From: Nitrospirota bacterium
GTDB lineage: Bacteria; Nitrospinota_A; UBA7883
Direction of reading: 5' to 3'
Length of the DNA stretch: 64,000 bases
Assembly (NCBI GenBank): GCA_024275315.1
Contig: JAJRZK010000006.1
Location: 23,774 to 87,773 of the forward strand
Below the pieces are notes generated by a model. That model made no database searches. It was given only the letters and a program-made list of their open reading frames with translations, and was not told the DNA's origin. Below are positions 15,876 to 25,410 of the stretch, piece by piece; positions within the stretch are counted from its first letter, which is position 1, and each line of letters begins with the position of its first letter. The position numbers and the translations under genes were made by a program.

Positions 15876-16961
15876 ATGTTTTCCACCCTTGACACCATAG
15901 AAAAACGGTTCGACGAAATCACGCGGCGAATGGCCGATCCGGATGTCGTTTCCGACAGGGCCGTGTTTGAAAAGCTGGCCAAGGAAATGGCCGACCTGCG
16001 GCCGCTGGTCACAGGGTACCAGGAATATAAAAAAATCAAAAAATCCCTCGACGAAGCCTGCGAGGTTCTTTCCGAGGAATCCGATCCCGACCTTTTAGAG
16101 CTTGCCCGGGAAGAAAAAGAGACGCTCGAGCCGGAGCTGGAGCGCATGGTAAAACAGATCAGGGTTATGATTCTGCCCAAAGACCCGAACGCCGGCAGGA
16201 ACATCATACTGGAAATCCGGGCTGGAACCGGCGGCGAGGAGGCGGGCCTTTTTGCCGCCGATCTTTTCCGCATGTACTCGAGATACGCCGAAAGAAACGG
16301 CTGGAAGGTGGAGGTCATGTCTTCCAGCGAAACCGGCAAAGGGGGATACAAAGAGATAATCGCGATGATATCCGGCAAAAATGTGTTTTCCCGCCTGAAA
16401 TATGAACGGGGTGTGCACAGGGTGCAGAGAGTCCCGGAAACGGAGGCTTCCGGCAGAATACACACGTCGGCGTGCACCGTCGCCGTCCTTCCGGAGGCCA
16501 GGGAGTCGGAGGTTCAAATCGATCAGAACGACATCAAAATAGACGTGTACAGGTCATCTGGCCATGGAGGCCAGTCCGTGAACACCACCGACTCCGCCGT
16601 GAGAATGACGCATATCCCCACAGGGATCGTGGTGACCATGCAGGACGAGAAGTCGCAACTGAAGAACAAGGCCAAGGCCATGAAGGTGCTGGCGGCCCGT
16701 CTCCAGGATCTGAAAATGAAGGAAGAAGCCGCCAAGCGCGCCTCTGAACGGAAAAGCCAGGTGGGCACCGGTGACAGGAGCGAAAGAATACGCACATACA
16801 ACTTTTCCCAGGGCAGGGTGACGGATCACCGGATAAACCTGACCCTCTACAAGCTCGAGTCGGCCCTTGACGGCGACATAGACGAGATAATAGACGCGCT
16901 GATATTCGCCTCGCAGGAAGATGCGATAAAAAACGAAAGCCGCGACACGGCGGAGGTGTAG
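15876..16961 (+). CDS. prfA: Peptide chain release factor 1
   Basis: Recognises UAG and UAA stop codons and triggers peptide release. The 361-residue protein has the N-terminal helical domain, the codon-recognition region (VHRVQRVPETEASGRIHTS) and the GGQ catalytic loop (SSGHGGQSVNTTDSAVR) whose Gln is methylated by PrmC, the very next gene. The ATG follows TGAGG closely. Length and motifs are normal for RF1 rather than RF2. Confidence 0.97.
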   Translation: MFSTLDTIEKRFDEITRRMADPDVVSDRAVFEKLAKEMADLRPLVTGYQEYKKIKKSLDEACEVLSEESDPDLLELAREEKETLEPELERMVKQIRVMILPKDPNAGRNIILEIRAGTGGEEAGLFAADLFRMYSRYAERNGWKVEVMSSSETGKGGYKEIIAMISGKNVFSRLKYERGVHRVQRVPETEASGRIHTSACTVAVLPEARESEVQIDQNDIKIDVYRSSGHGGQSVNTTDSAVRMTHIPTGIVVTMQDEKSQLKNKAKAMKVLAARLQDLKMKEEAAKRASERKSQVGTGDRSERIRTYNFSQGRVTDHRINLTLYKLESALDGDIDEIIDALIFASQEDAIKNESRDTAEV

Positions 16962-16963
16962 GG

Positions 16964-17818
16964 GTGACCCGGACTTACGGCGAGGTCATACAGCGGGCCG
17001 CCTTGCGTTTTTCAAGCGCCGACATACGCTCCCCCCGGCTCGACGCGGAGCTTCTGATGGTCCACGCCGCGAAAACCGACAGGGCCGGGATAATAGCCCG
17101 CCTGGGAGAAAACGTCCCGGAGGATGTTCTGCCCGTGTTCGAGCGGCTGGCCGACAGGCGCGCCGCGAGGGAGCCTTTTGCGTACATAACCGGTTCCCGG
17201 GAATTCTATTCGCTTGAATTCTTTGTCGACTCTTCTGTGTTGATCCCAAGGCCGGAGACTGAGGGCATAATCGACGCCGCCCTTTGCGTGTATGACGATT
17301 CCACACGGCTGAACGTTCTCGATGTGGGAACCGGCTCCGGGGCCATCGCCGTAACACTGGCCAAACTAAGGCCGCTTTGGTCCGTAACCGGCGTCGATAT
17401 CAGCGCGATGGCGCTGGATGTCGCGCGAAGAAACGCGGGTTTGCACAATGTGGGTGACAGGGTAAAGTTTGTGGAGTCGGACCTGTTCGGCTCGTTGACA
17501 GGCTCCACATACGACCTGATAGTGTCCAACCCCCCATACCTGCGCAAAGGCTCCGGCCAGATTGATGAGGAGGTGTCCCTGTTCGAGCCGGAGGAGGCGC
17601 TGTACGGGGGTGATGATGGCCTGTGCGTGGTAAGCTCCATAATAGATCAAAGCCGGGATTTTCTTAATAGCCGCGGCCGGTTGATCATGGAAATAGGAGC
17701 CGACCAGGCGTCGTCGGCGAGGAGTCTTGTCGACAAAAGTGAAACTCTCCGTCTCGAGAAAGTTTCCGCCGATTTGCAGGGAATCGATCGAATAATCACG
17801 GCGATCAAAACGGTCTAG
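16964..17818 (+). CDS. prmC: Release factor glutamine N5-methyltransferase
   Basis: SAM-dependent enzyme that methylates the Gln of the GGQ motif in release factors. The 284-residue protein shows an N-terminal helical domain (RSPRLDAELLM, REPFAYITGSREFYSLEF), the SAM loop VLDVGTGSGAIAVTLA and the catalytic NPPY in LIVSNPPYLRKG. It starts with GTG two bases after the prfA stop, so translation is coupled with its substrate gene. Confidence 0.96.
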   Translation: MTRTYGEVIQRAALRFSSADIRSPRLDAELLMVHAAKTDRAGIIARLGENVPEDVLPVFERLADRRAAREPFAYITGSREFYSLEFFVDSSVLIPRPETEGIIDAALCVYDDSTRLNVLDVGTGSGAIAVTLAKLRPLWSVTGVDISAMALDVARRNAGLHNVGDRVKFVESDLFGSLTGSTYDLIVSNPPYLRKGSGQIDEEVSLFEPEEALYGGDDGLCVVSSIIDQSRDFLNSRGRLIMEIGADQASSARSLVDKSETLRLEKVSADLQGIDRIITAIKTV

Positions 17819-19081
17819 ATGGACAAAGTCGTAATTCATGGAGGCAACCGGCTTGCCGGGCAGATAAAAATATCCGGCGCAAAAAACGCCGCGCTACCCA
17901 TCTTTGCCGCGACACTCCTGGCTCCGGGGGTTTTTGAGATCAGCGATGTGCCGGATCTCAAGGATATCCGCACCATTTCAAAGCTACTCGAGGAGTTCGG
18001 AGCCAAGGTCGGCAAGGTGGGCTCGTCGTCGTATCGCATCGACAGCGAAAACGTGAACCACCACGAAGCGTCGTATGACCTGGTAAAGACCATGCGCGCC
18101 TCGTGTCTCGCCCTGGGGCCGTTGCTGGCGAGGCTTGGCAGGGCGAAGGTTAGCCTTCCCGGAGGTTGCGCCATCGGCGAAAGGCCCATAGACCAGCATC
18201 TGAAGGGATTGCAGGCGCTGGGGGCTGATGTCAGGCTGGAGCATGGCTATGTGGATCTGCGTGTCAATGGCAGGCTGACGGGGAGCCGGGTGACTCTGGA
18301 TATAGTGACTGTGACCGGCGTTATGAATATCATGATGGCGGCGACCTTGGCCGAGGGCCGAACGGTGATAGAAAACGCCGCCGGCGAGCCGGAAGTGGTG
18401 GCATTGGCTGATATGCTCAATTCCATGGGAGCCGAAATCAATGGGGCCGGATCATCCGTAATTACAATTGACGGGGTTGAGGAGCTGCGCTCCACCTCGG
18501 TCCGCATAATACCCGACAGGATCGAGGCGGGCACGTTCATGGTGGCGTCCGCCATCACCGGGGGGGATGTGAAGGTCATCGGGGTTGTCCCGGAGCATGG
18601 AGCCACCCTTTTGGAAAAACTGCGGGATTGCGGGTGCCGGGTCACGGAATCGGAAAACTCCATCCGTGTCGAAGGGCCGGACAACATAGCCCCGGTCAAC
18701 GTCACCACTTCCCCGTTTCCCGGTTTCCCGACGGATATGCAGGCCCAGTTCATGGCCCTTATGACTCTGGCAGGCGGAGCCTCGGTAATCACGGAGACGA
18801 TTTTCGAGAACCGCTTCATGCACATAGGCGAGCTTCGCAGGATGGGCGCCGATATAAAAGTGTCTGGCAATACCGCGGTTGTGCGCGGAGTGGCGGGCTT
18901 GTCCGGGGCCGAGCTGATGGCGACCGACTTGAGAGCCTCCGCTTCGCTGATCCTGGCGGGGCTTGCGGCCAACGGGCGGACCAGTGTTTCCAGGGTTTAC
19001 CATCTCGATCGCGGATACGAGCATATAGAATCCAAGCTCGCCGCGATCGGGGCTGATATAAGACGCGAGCGAGCCACCTGA
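17819..19081 (+). CDS. murA: UDP-N-acetylglucosamine 1-carboxyvinyltransferase
   Basis: First committed step of peptidoglycan synthesis: adds enolpyruvate from PEP to UDP-GlcNAc. The 420-residue protein has the substrate-binding KISGAKNAALP near the N-terminus and the active-site loop GGCAIGERPIDQHL, whose Cys is the fosfomycin target. The C-terminal DLRASASLILAGLAANG motif is also present. It starts on the base after the prmC stop codon, the end of the prfA-prmC-murA run. Confidence 0.97.
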   Translation: MDKVVIHGGNRLAGQIKISGAKNAALPIFAATLLAPGVFEISDVPDLKDIRTISKLLEEFGAKVGKVGSSSYRIDSENVNHHEASYDLVKTMRASCLALGPLLARLGRAKVSLPGGCAIGERPIDQHLKGLQALGADVRLEHGYVDLRVNGRLTGSRVTLDIVTVTGVMNIMMAATLAEGRTVIENAAGEPEVVALADMLNSMGAEINGAGSSVITIDGVEELRSTSVRIIPDRIEAGTFMVASAITGGDVKVIGVVPEHGATLLEKLRDCGCRVTESENSIRVEGPDNIAPVNVTTSPFPGFPTDMQAQFMALMTLAGGASVITETIFENRFMHIGELRRMGADIKVSGNTAVVRGVAGLSGAELMATDLRASASLILAGLAANGRTSVSRVYHLDRGYEHIESKLAAIGADIRRERAT

Positions 19082-19248
19082 TTTTTTCCATTCCCGGCCT
19101 TTGTTTATGGCGTCGCCCAATGTGCGGGTAGTCATATTCTGTCATCCTGATGTGTGGATCCGCTGGTGTTTTCATCTTGGGAAGCTCTTTATCTCCGGCG
19201 CAAGAAGCGTATAAATAGAAAAAAAACGTACCGAAGTAAAAAAAGTCT

Positions 19249-19275
19249 TTAGTAAAAAAAGGGGCCTGACGATAA
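19249..19275 (+). promoter_or_regulatory. Candidate sigma-28 (FliA) promoter of flagellin
   Basis: GACGATAA (19268-19275) matches 7 of 8 bases of the sigma-28 -10 element GCCGATAA; the -35 match around 19249-19256 is weak. It lies 113 bases before fliC. The rest of 19082-19388 is AT-rich with poly-A stretches and no gene. Confidence 0.45.
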
Positions 19276-19388
19276 GTAGCTAAATTCGGATAGTAAACAT
19301 ATTCGATTGCCGGGCCAAGCATTTTGGCTACTGAATAAACAACGCCTTTGCAAGGATGCTGGGGCAGGATTTCAAGGAGGATTGATAA

Positions 19389-20261
19389 ATGGCTCTCAGA
19401 GTATACAACAACCTTTTTTCTGTCACGGCGCAACGCCACCTCGGGAACAACAACAGTTCACTAGGTGTGTCGCTCGAGCGCCTGTCTTCAGGTCTTCGCG
19501 TAAACAGGGGCGCCGACGACGCGGCTGGCCTGGCCATCTCCGAAGGTTTGAGGGCGGACATCAGGTCGTTGAACCAGGCCCTCAGGAACGCCAACGACGG
19601 CATCGCGATGATAAACACCGCGGAAGGCGCCCTGGCAGAGCAGGCTTCCATCCTGGTCAGGATGAGAGAGCTGGCCGCCCAGGCCGCCACCGGCACCGTC
19701 GGATCCACTGAACGCGCCACGATCAACCGTGAGTTTAACGCGCTCAGGGACGAAATAGACCGGATTTCGCAGGTAGCGGAGTTTAACGGCCAGAAACTGG
19801 TGAACGGTTCGCTCTCCAGCAGTCTCGCCGTGTTGCAAAACATCAACGCGCAGTCGGTGACGATCCAGATCGGCATGCAGGCCACCACCAACGACCGGAT
19901 CAGCCTCAACACGGCGGTCGACCTGACGGCTATCGACTCCACAGGTCTTAACATCACCGACATATCGGTTACGCATGTGCAGTCCGCTCTCGATACGCTA
20001 AACAGGATCGATTCGGCTCTTTCGAAAGTTACGGCCGGCCGCGGCAAGCTGGGCGCGGTGCAGAACCGCCTTGTGCACACGATCAACAACCTGGCGGTCA
20101 GCTCTGAGAACCTGCAGGCGGCGGAGTCGCAGATCAGGGACGCCGATTATTCGATGGAGATATCCCAGTTCACCAGGAACCAGATACTGGTGCAGGCTTC
20201 CACCGCTATTCTGGCCCAGGCCAACCTGGTGCCCCAGACGGTGTTGCAGTTGTTGGGTTAG
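19389..20261 (+). CDS. fliC: Flagellin
   Basis: Structural subunit of the flagellar filament. The 290-residue protein has conserved D0/D1 ends: MALRVYNNLFSVTAQRHLGNN, LSSGLRVNRGADDAAGLAIS and NRDADY-like QIRDADYSMEI with LVQASTAILAQAN at the C-terminus. The central variable part is short (about 140-200), giving a compact flagellin. An AAGGAGG site lies upstream and an intrinsic terminator follows. It is exported by the flagellar type III system with FliS as the chaperone encoded nearby. Confidence 0.97.
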   Translation: MALRVYNNLFSVTAQRHLGNNNSSLGVSLERLSSGLRVNRGADDAAGLAISEGLRADIRSLNQALRNANDGIAMINTAEGALAEQASILVRMRELAAQAATGTVGSTERATINREFNALRDEIDRISQVAEFNGQKLVNGSLSSSLAVLQNINAQSVTIQIGMQATTNDRISLNTAVDLTAIDSTGLNITDISVTHVQSALDTLNRIDSALSKVTAGRGKLGAVQNRLVHTINNLAVSSENLQAAESQIRDADYSMEISQFTRNQILVQASTAILAQANLVPQTVLQLLG

Positions 20262-20289
20262 GAAAATAAGTCCATGGAGGACTTTTAAG

Positions 20290-20323
20290 AGGGTGAGGAG
20301 CGCAAGCCCCTCACCCTTGTTTT
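20290..20323 (+). terminator. Rho-independent terminator of fliC
   Basis: AGGGTGAGG pairs with CCTCACCCT over a 10-base loop and is followed by TGTTTTTG. Confidence 0.88.
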
Positions 20324-20464
20324 TGTCCCCGTTTGACCATGGAGTTGGATAGCGGGCGGGCCTTTTTTCGCCTGATTGTTCAATAAAAGCGGTCCCAAAT
20401 GCGGCAAATTACATGATGTCAATTAAAACAGCGTGTTGTATGCCGCCTCTTAATGAAAAACCGC

Positions 20465-20492
20465 TAAAGGAAAGTTTTCGCCCGACCGATAA
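20465..20492 (+). promoter_or_regulatory. Sigma-28 (FliA) promoter of fliD-fliS
   Basis: TAAA (20465-20468), 16 bases, then ACCGATAA (20485-20492), matching 7 of 8 of the -10 consensus. fliD starts about 50 bases downstream with AAGGA as ribosome-binding site. Confidence 0.65.
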
Positions 20493-20543
20493 AGTAGACA
20501 AATCAAGCGGACATGCTTTATCTAACATAAGGAAAACGGGCAA

Positions 20544-22130
20544 ATGGGACTTTCAGTAGATGGGTTGGTATCGGGACTGGACACGACATCCATAGTCAGC
20601 CAGCTTATCGCGCTGGAGCGGCGTCCCATTACTCTGCTTGAAAACCGGCAAGCCGGGCTGGTGAGCCAGAAGGAGGCCTGGCAGGGTGCGAACACCAAAC
20701 TGCTGGCGCTTGAAACCGCATCCAAAAAGCTCAATACCGCGGCCAAGTTCAACTCGTTCACAGCCAAGTTTCAAAACAACAGCTCCACCGGCTGCTCCGT
20801 TCTTTCCGTAACATCCGGCTCAAACGCCACCACAGGAACTTATGACATCACCGTTAGCCAGTTGTCCAAAGCCGAGAAATGGGCCTCTACCGACAGCGTC
20901 AGCGACAACACCGCGGCTCTAGGAACCTCCGGCACGATAACCATCGGATCGACGAACATTTCGGTGGTTTCCACGGACAGCCTGAACGACATAAAAGACA
21001 GCATCAACTCCAGCGCCGCCTCGGCGACTGCGACAGTGTTCAACGCGGGAACGTCAGCCAGTCCGGACTACAAGCTGGTGATCACCGGTGATTCGACCGG
21101 CGCGGATAACGCATTTAGCGTCACAGAGGATATATCTCTTACCTTCTCCAACACCCAGAACGCCCAGAACTCCATGTTAACCGTGGACGGCGTCAGTATC
21201 CAGAAAGACACCAACTCCATCAACGACGTGATCGGGGACACCACCATAAACCTTGAAACCATCGGTTCGGGGACTATAACCTTCAGCACCGACTATACCG
21301 CCATAATAGACAAGGTGAAGGAATTCGCCAGCGCGTACAATGAGGTAACCAACTATATAACAGAACAGTTTACCTATAACCAGGAGCTTGACCAAAAAGG
21401 AGTGTTGTTTGGCAACGCGTCGCTCCAGGTGATACAGAACCAGCTTCGGTCCATAGTAAACAGCTCTGTCCCGGGAATAGACGCCACAGACTCCAACAAC
21501 CTGGCCTACCTGTCCCAGGTGGGGATCAAGACCGACGACACGAACCAGCTGGTTGTCGATGAGGCTGTGCTGACGGACGCGTTAAAGGACAACTTCAGCA
21601 AAGTCCGCGATTTGTTTGTGCCGGGAGGCAGCGGGACATACACCATGGTAGCGGCGTCCGGTAATACCGAGGGAGGAACCTATAACACCCGCGTGTCTGG
21701 CGGAGTGTTGCAACTCCAGCTCCAGGGCGGTGACGGGTCATGGATAAGCACAACCCAGAATTCGGGCTATGCGTATGGTCAGACCGGCACAACTCTTGAG
21801 GGGCTTTTGCTTCAAACAGGGACGTTGATTGAGGGTGAAACGGGTTCGGTCAGGATATCTATCGGCATCGCAGAAAACGTAGCCACGAAAACGGCGAGCT
21901 ACACGGAGTTTTCCACCGATGGAATGATTTTCAACCAGAACAAGAGCATAGAAGACCGGGACAAGGAGATCCAGAAGCAGATAGACGATCTGGAAAATCG
22001 ATTGGCTAAAAAAGAAGAGGATATCAAGGCGAAATTCGTCAACCTGGAAATCTTAATGGCCAAGCTGACTTCGGAACAGGGATATCTGGACCAGCAGTTA
22101 TCCAACCTGTCGAAGGGATGGAAGTCGTAG
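20544..22130 (+). CDS. fliD: Flagellar filament cap protein FliD (hook-associated protein 2)
   Basis: Caps the growing filament and promotes flagellin folding. The 528-residue protein opens MGLSVDGLVSGLDTTSIVSQL, the diagnostic FliD N-terminus, followed by a coiled region. The middle is Thr/Ser-rich and beta-structured with adhesin-like variability (GSGTITFSTDYTAI...). The C-terminal coiled coil contains QNKSIEDRDKEIQKQIDDLE, then RLAKKEEDIKAKF and the final YLDQQLSNL. It is followed after 33 bases by fliS, the usual partner. Confidence 0.95.
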   Translation: MGLSVDGLVSGLDTTSIVSQLIALERRPITLLENRQAGLVSQKEAWQGANTKLLALETASKKLNTAAKFNSFTAKFQNNSSTGCSVLSVTSGSNATTGTYDITVSQLSKAEKWASTDSVSDNTAALGTSGTITIGSTNISVVSTDSLNDIKDSINSSAASATATVFNAGTSASPDYKLVITGDSTGADNAFSVTEDISLTFSNTQNAQNSMLTVDGVSIQKDTNSINDVIGDTTINLETIGSGTITFSTDYTAIIDKVKEFASAYNEVTNYITEQFTYNQELDQKGVLFGNASLQVIQNQLRSIVNSSVPGIDATDSNNLAYLSQVGIKTDDTNQLVVDEAVLTDALKDNFSKVRDLFVPGGSGTYTMVAASGNTEGGTYNTRVSGGVLQLQLQGGDGSWISTTQNSGYAYGQTGTTLEGLLLQTGTLIEGETGSVRISIGIAENVATKTASYTEFSTDGMIFNQNKSIEDRDKEIQKQIDDLENRLAKKEEDIKAKFVNLEILMAKLTSEQGYLDQQLSNLSKGWKS

Positions 22131-22163
22131 AAAAGGCAAAACTGTAAAATAGGAGAAAACGGA

Positions 22164-22601
22164 ATGTATGGTAACGGTTACGCCAACACTTATAATTCGA
22201 ATCAAGTGTCGACTGCGAGCAAGACAAAGCTGATTTTACTCATGTACGATGGGGCGATCCGGTTTATCAAGGAGGCGATATCCAAAACCAGGAGCAAGGA
22301 CATCGCCGGTTATGGATTGAAGATAAGCAAAGCGCAGAGAATAGTTGTCGAGCTGGAGAACTCTCTTGACAAGCGCCAGGGAGGCCAGGTGGCGGTGAAT
22401 TTGCAAAAAACATATTCGCAGGTGAGCAACCTTCTGACCGCGGCCAATATTTCCGGTGACGAGGCCCCGCTTAGCGCCGCCGCGAATATCCTGACATCAC
22501 TCAGGGAGGCGTGGGAGCAGGTGATCAATGGTCCGGAATCGGCGCAAACTTCTTCTAGCCAAGCTCCTGCGGTGTCGAACAAGCTGACCATAAACGCATG
22601 A
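22164..22601 (+). CDS. fliS: Flagellin export chaperone FliS
   Basis: Cytoplasmic chaperone that binds the flagellin C-terminus to stop premature polymerisation. The 145-residue protein begins MYGNGYANTYNSNQV and has LILLMYDGAIRFIKEA, the family signature. The C-terminal 25 residues are Ser/Ala-rich and extra to the fold. AGGAG precedes the ATG and a strong terminator follows, so fliD-fliS looks like a closed operon. Confidence 0.95.
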   Translation: MYGNGYANTYNSNQVSTASKTKLILLMYDGAIRFIKEAISKTRSKDIAGYGLKISKAQRIVVELENSLDKRQGGQVAVNLQKTYSQVSNLLTAANISGDEAPLSAAANILTSLREAWEQVINGPESAQTSSSQAPAVSNKLTINA

Positions 22602-22629
22602 CTGTCCAATAACCCGTTTTCTTTTTTTC

Positions 22630-22664
22630 GGGGTGGGCCTTATAAAGGGTCCACCCCTTTTTTT
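22630..22664 (+). terminator. Rho-independent terminator of fliD-fliS
   Basis: GGGGTGG(G)CC pairs with GG(G)TCCACCCC around TTATAAA and is followed by seven Ts. Confidence 0.9.
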
Positions 22665-22694
22665 GTTTTAATTTCCTCTTTGGCGCAGGTTCGA

Positions 22695-22700
22695 TATACT
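22695..22700 (+). promoter_or_regulatory. -10 box placed for a leaderless uvrB mRNA
   Basis: TATACT ends exactly six bases before the uvrB ATG, so the predicted +1 is the A of the ATG. No Shine-Dalgarno sequence is present. A matching -35 is weak (TTTCCT-like). Confidence 0.4.
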
Positions 22701-22706
22701 GCCCCG

Positions 22707-24692
22707 ATGCAGATAAAATTCAGGCTGGTTTCCGATTTTTCTCCCGCGGGCGACCAGCCGGAAGCCATATCAAGCCTGGTGCAAGGTCTGCGCGATGGCC
22801 TGACCGACCAGGTGTTGTTGGGTGTCACCGGGTCCGGAAAAACGTTTACCATGGCGAGCGTAATCGAAAAGGTTCAGCGGCCAACCCTCGTCATCGCCCA
22901 CAATAAAACCCTGGCGGCGCAATTGTATACGGAGTTTAAGACGTTTTTTCCGGACAACGCCGTGGAATATTTCGTCTCCTATTACGACTATTACCAACCG
23001 GAGGCGTATCTGCCGAAAACTTCCACCTACATAGAAAAGGATGCGTCGATAAACGACGAGATAGACAAGATGCGCCATAGCGCCACCAGGTCTTTGCTGG
23101 AGCGGGAGGATGTTGTGATTGTGGCCTCGGTTTCGTGCATATACGGCCTTGGGTCGCCGGAGGCGTATTATGGCATGAAAATCTCCGTCAAACAGGGGGA
23201 GATACTCGACAGGGACAAGTTCCTGGAAACCCTGGTCGGCATCCAGTACGAGCGGAACAATGTCGATTTTCGCCGGGGAACGTTCCGTGTCAATGGGGAT
23301 GTGGTGGAAATACTGCCGATATATGAAACCGACACGGCGATACGGATAGAGTTTTTCGGGGACGAGATAGACACGATATCGATAGTCGATCCGCTGACAG
23401 GCAGGGTTATCAACCGGATATTGTCGGTAAACATCTATCCTGGCTCGCATTATGTCACGCCTGATGACGTGATGAAAAAGGCGCTGGTGGAAATTCAGAG
23501 CGAGATGGAAATCGCGGAGGATTCGTTTCTGGCGAATAACAAGCTTATCGAGGCGCAAAGAATCCGGGAACGCACCCTGGCTGATATTGAAATGATAAAA
23601 GCCATCGGCTACTGTAACGGTATCGAAAACTATTCACGCTACCTTTCCGGCCGTGAATCCGGCTCGCCGCCTCCAACGTTGCTGGAGTATTTCCCGGACA
23701 ACGCTCTGTTTATCATCGACGAAAGCCATCAGACCATACCCCAGATAGGGGCGATGATAAAAGGAGACAGATCCAGAAAAAAATCGCTGGTGAACTATGG
23801 GTTCCGGCTTCCGTCGGCGTATGACAACCGCCCCCTGTCTTTTGAAGAGTTCGAGGCGCTTACAGGGCAGGTTATATATGTTTCCGCGACGCCGGGTGCG
23901 TATGAATACAACAAAACAGGGGGGCAGGTGGTGGAGCAGGTGGTTCGGCCAACCGGCCTTGTCGATCCGAGGATAATCGTGCGTCCGGTGCGCAACCAGG
24001 TGGACGACCTGCTCGACGAGATCAACGACCATGTCGCCAAAAACCAGCGTGTGCTGGTTGGGGCGCTTACCAAACGTCAGGCGGAGGATCTGACCGACTA
24101 TTACCAGGGGCTGGATGTGCGGGCCAGGTATCTGCATTCGGACATAAAAACGCTGGAAAGAATGGCTATCATAAATGACCTGCGGTCGGGCGTTTTCGAT
24201 GTTCTTGTCGGGATCAACCTGTTGCGGGAGGGGCTCGACCTGCCGGAGGTGGGGCTGGTGGCCATACTAAACGCGGATATGGAGGGGTTTCTCCGGTCCG
24301 AAACGTCGCTGATCCAGACCGCGGGCAGGGCGGCCCGCAATATCGAGGGAAAAGTCATCCTGTACGCCGACAGGATCACCGGATCCATGCGGCGGGCGAT
24401 AGACGAAACCAACCGAAGGAGGAAGTTGCAGGAAAGCTATAACGCGAAAAATAAAATTGTCCCGAGAAGCACCGTGCGTAAAATCGACACTGCGCTGATG
24501 TTTGTCTCTGGAGGCGCGGCGTCGGAGAAGCTCGAAAAACTGGATATCGAAAACCTTGCGCTGGACCACATCGAAAGAGTGATCGCAGAACATGAATCCG
24601 CCATGAAAAAAGCGGCGGCGGAGCTCGACTTCGAATCCGCCGCGCGATATCGTGACGAAATAACCAGGCTCAAAAAACTTGCCCTACTGTAA
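22707..24692 (+). CDS. uvrB: Excinuclease ABC subunit B
   Basis: DNA-damage verification helicase-like subunit of nucleotide excision repair; takes damage from UvrA and recruits UvrC. The 661-residue protein has [11 protein letters not shown] near the start, Walker [13 protein letters not shown], the beta-hairpin region ([12 protein letters not shown]), helicase motifs ([34 protein letters not shown]) and the C-terminal UVR motif ([13 protein letters not shown]) that contacts UvrC. The start at 22707 gives the normal family length; a TTG nine codons earlier is less likely. There is no ribosome-binding site, see the -10 box just upstream. Confidence 0.97.
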   Translation: MQIKFRLVSDFSPAGDQPEAISSLVQGLRDGLTDQVLLGVTGSGKTFTMASVIEKVQRPTLVIAHNKTLAAQLYTEFKTFFPDNAVEYFVSYYDYYQPEAYLPKTSTYIEKDASINDEIDKMRHSATRSLLEREDVVIVASVSCIYGLGSPEAYYGMKISVKQGEILDRDKFLETLVGIQYERNNVDFRRGTFRVNGDVVEILPIYETDTAIRIEFFGDEIDTISIVDPLTGRVINRILSVNIYPGSHYVTPDDVMKKALVEIQSEMEIAEDSFLANNKLIEAQRIRERTLADIEMIKAIGYCNGIENYSRYLSGRESGSPPPTLLEYFPDNALFIIDESHQTIPQIGAMIKGDRSRKKSLVNYGFRLPSAYDNRPLSFEEFEALTGQVIYVSATPGAYEYNKTGGQVVEQVVRPTGLVDPRIIVRPVRNQVDDLLDEINDHVAKNQRVLVGALTKRQAEDLTDYYQGLDVRARYLHSDIKTLERMAIINDLRSGVFDVLVGINLLREGLDLPEVGLVAILNADMEGFLRSETSLIQTAGRAARNIEGKVILYADRITGSMRRAIDETNRRRKLQESYNAKNKIVPRSTVRKIDTALMFVSGGAASEKLEKLDIENLALDHIERVIAEHESAMKKAAAELDFESAARYRDEITRLKKLALL

Positions 24693-24713
24693 CGCGCGAA
24701 AGGCCGGGTTTCC

Positions 24714-25295
24714 CTAGCCGCACAAAATTTCTTTCAGCTTTTCTATCGCTCTGGCGCGGTGGCTGATCCTGTTTTTTATCGAAAGCGGAAGCTGGGCCAT
24801 GGTCTTGCCGTATTCGGGAATGTAAAATATCGGGTCGTACCCGAACCCGTCGTCTCCCTCCTGCCGGTCGTGGATCACTCCTGTACATGTCCCTTCCACG
24901 GTGCGCTCTTGTTTTGTGTCGGGATCGTACATGGCGATGGAGCAACGATACCGGCAACCACGGTTATTGTCGCCCTTGAGTTTTTCGAGTATATCGGCGT
25001 TGACTTCGCTGTAGGGCCGGTCTCCGGCGTGCCTGGCGGAGTACACGCCCAGCTCGCCGGGCATGGCGTCGATCTCTATCCCGGAGTCTTCGGCGACTAC
25101 CGGTTTGCCGATATGTATGGCGATGGCCTTGGCTTTGAGCATGGCGTTGTCGGCGTATGTCTCTCCTGTTTCTTCCACTTCCGGGGCGTCGGGAATGGAT
25201 TCAAGCCCGGTAAAGACTATACCGGCGCTTTTAAACGCGTGGTTGAATTCACGTAACTTGCCAATATTACGACTGGCCAATATCAATTCTTTCAT
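24714..25295 (-). CDS. rdgB: XTP/dITP diphosphatase (RdgB/HAM1)
   Basis: Hydrolyses non-canonical purine nucleoside triphosphates (ITP, dITP, XTP) to the monophosphates, keeping them out of nucleic acids. The 193-residue protein begins with the typical LASRNIGKLREF (substrate-binding SxNxxK-like), followed by ETYADNAMLKA, VAEDSGIEIDA and GDDGFGYDPIFYIPE and ends SHRARAIEKL. It is convergent with uvrB. It lies 115 bases downstream of sat on the same strand but is functionally unrelated and probably has its own promoter. Confidence 0.96.
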   Translation of the reverse strand: MKELILASRNIGKLREFNHAFKSAGIVFTGLESIPDAPEVEETGETYADNAMLKAKAIAIHIGKPVVAEDSGIEIDAMPGELGVYSARHAGDRPYSEVNADILEKLKGDNNRGCRYRCSIAMYDPDTKQERTVEGTCTGVIHDRQEGDDGFGYDPIFYIPEYGKTMAQLPLSIKNRISHRARAIEKLKEILCG

Positions 25296-25410
25296 AACTT
25301 GTCATTATACTCCTGTTCTGGAATACAGATTTCTTCCTTTCTTTTTGCTTCTTTTTATTTTCAAAGAAAAAGAAGAAGTTTGTGGTCTCCAACAGGGGTA
25401 TGGCGCCAGG

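Noticed and set aside
19300..19388. Sigma-54 promoter before flagellin
   Set aside because: TGGC and TTGCA words occur, but the spacing between them is about twice that required.
25300..25390. Terminator between sat and rdgB
   Set aside because: A CTTCTTTTT/AAAAAGAAG stem exists, but it is AT-only with no T-run after it on the minus strand, so I do not call it.
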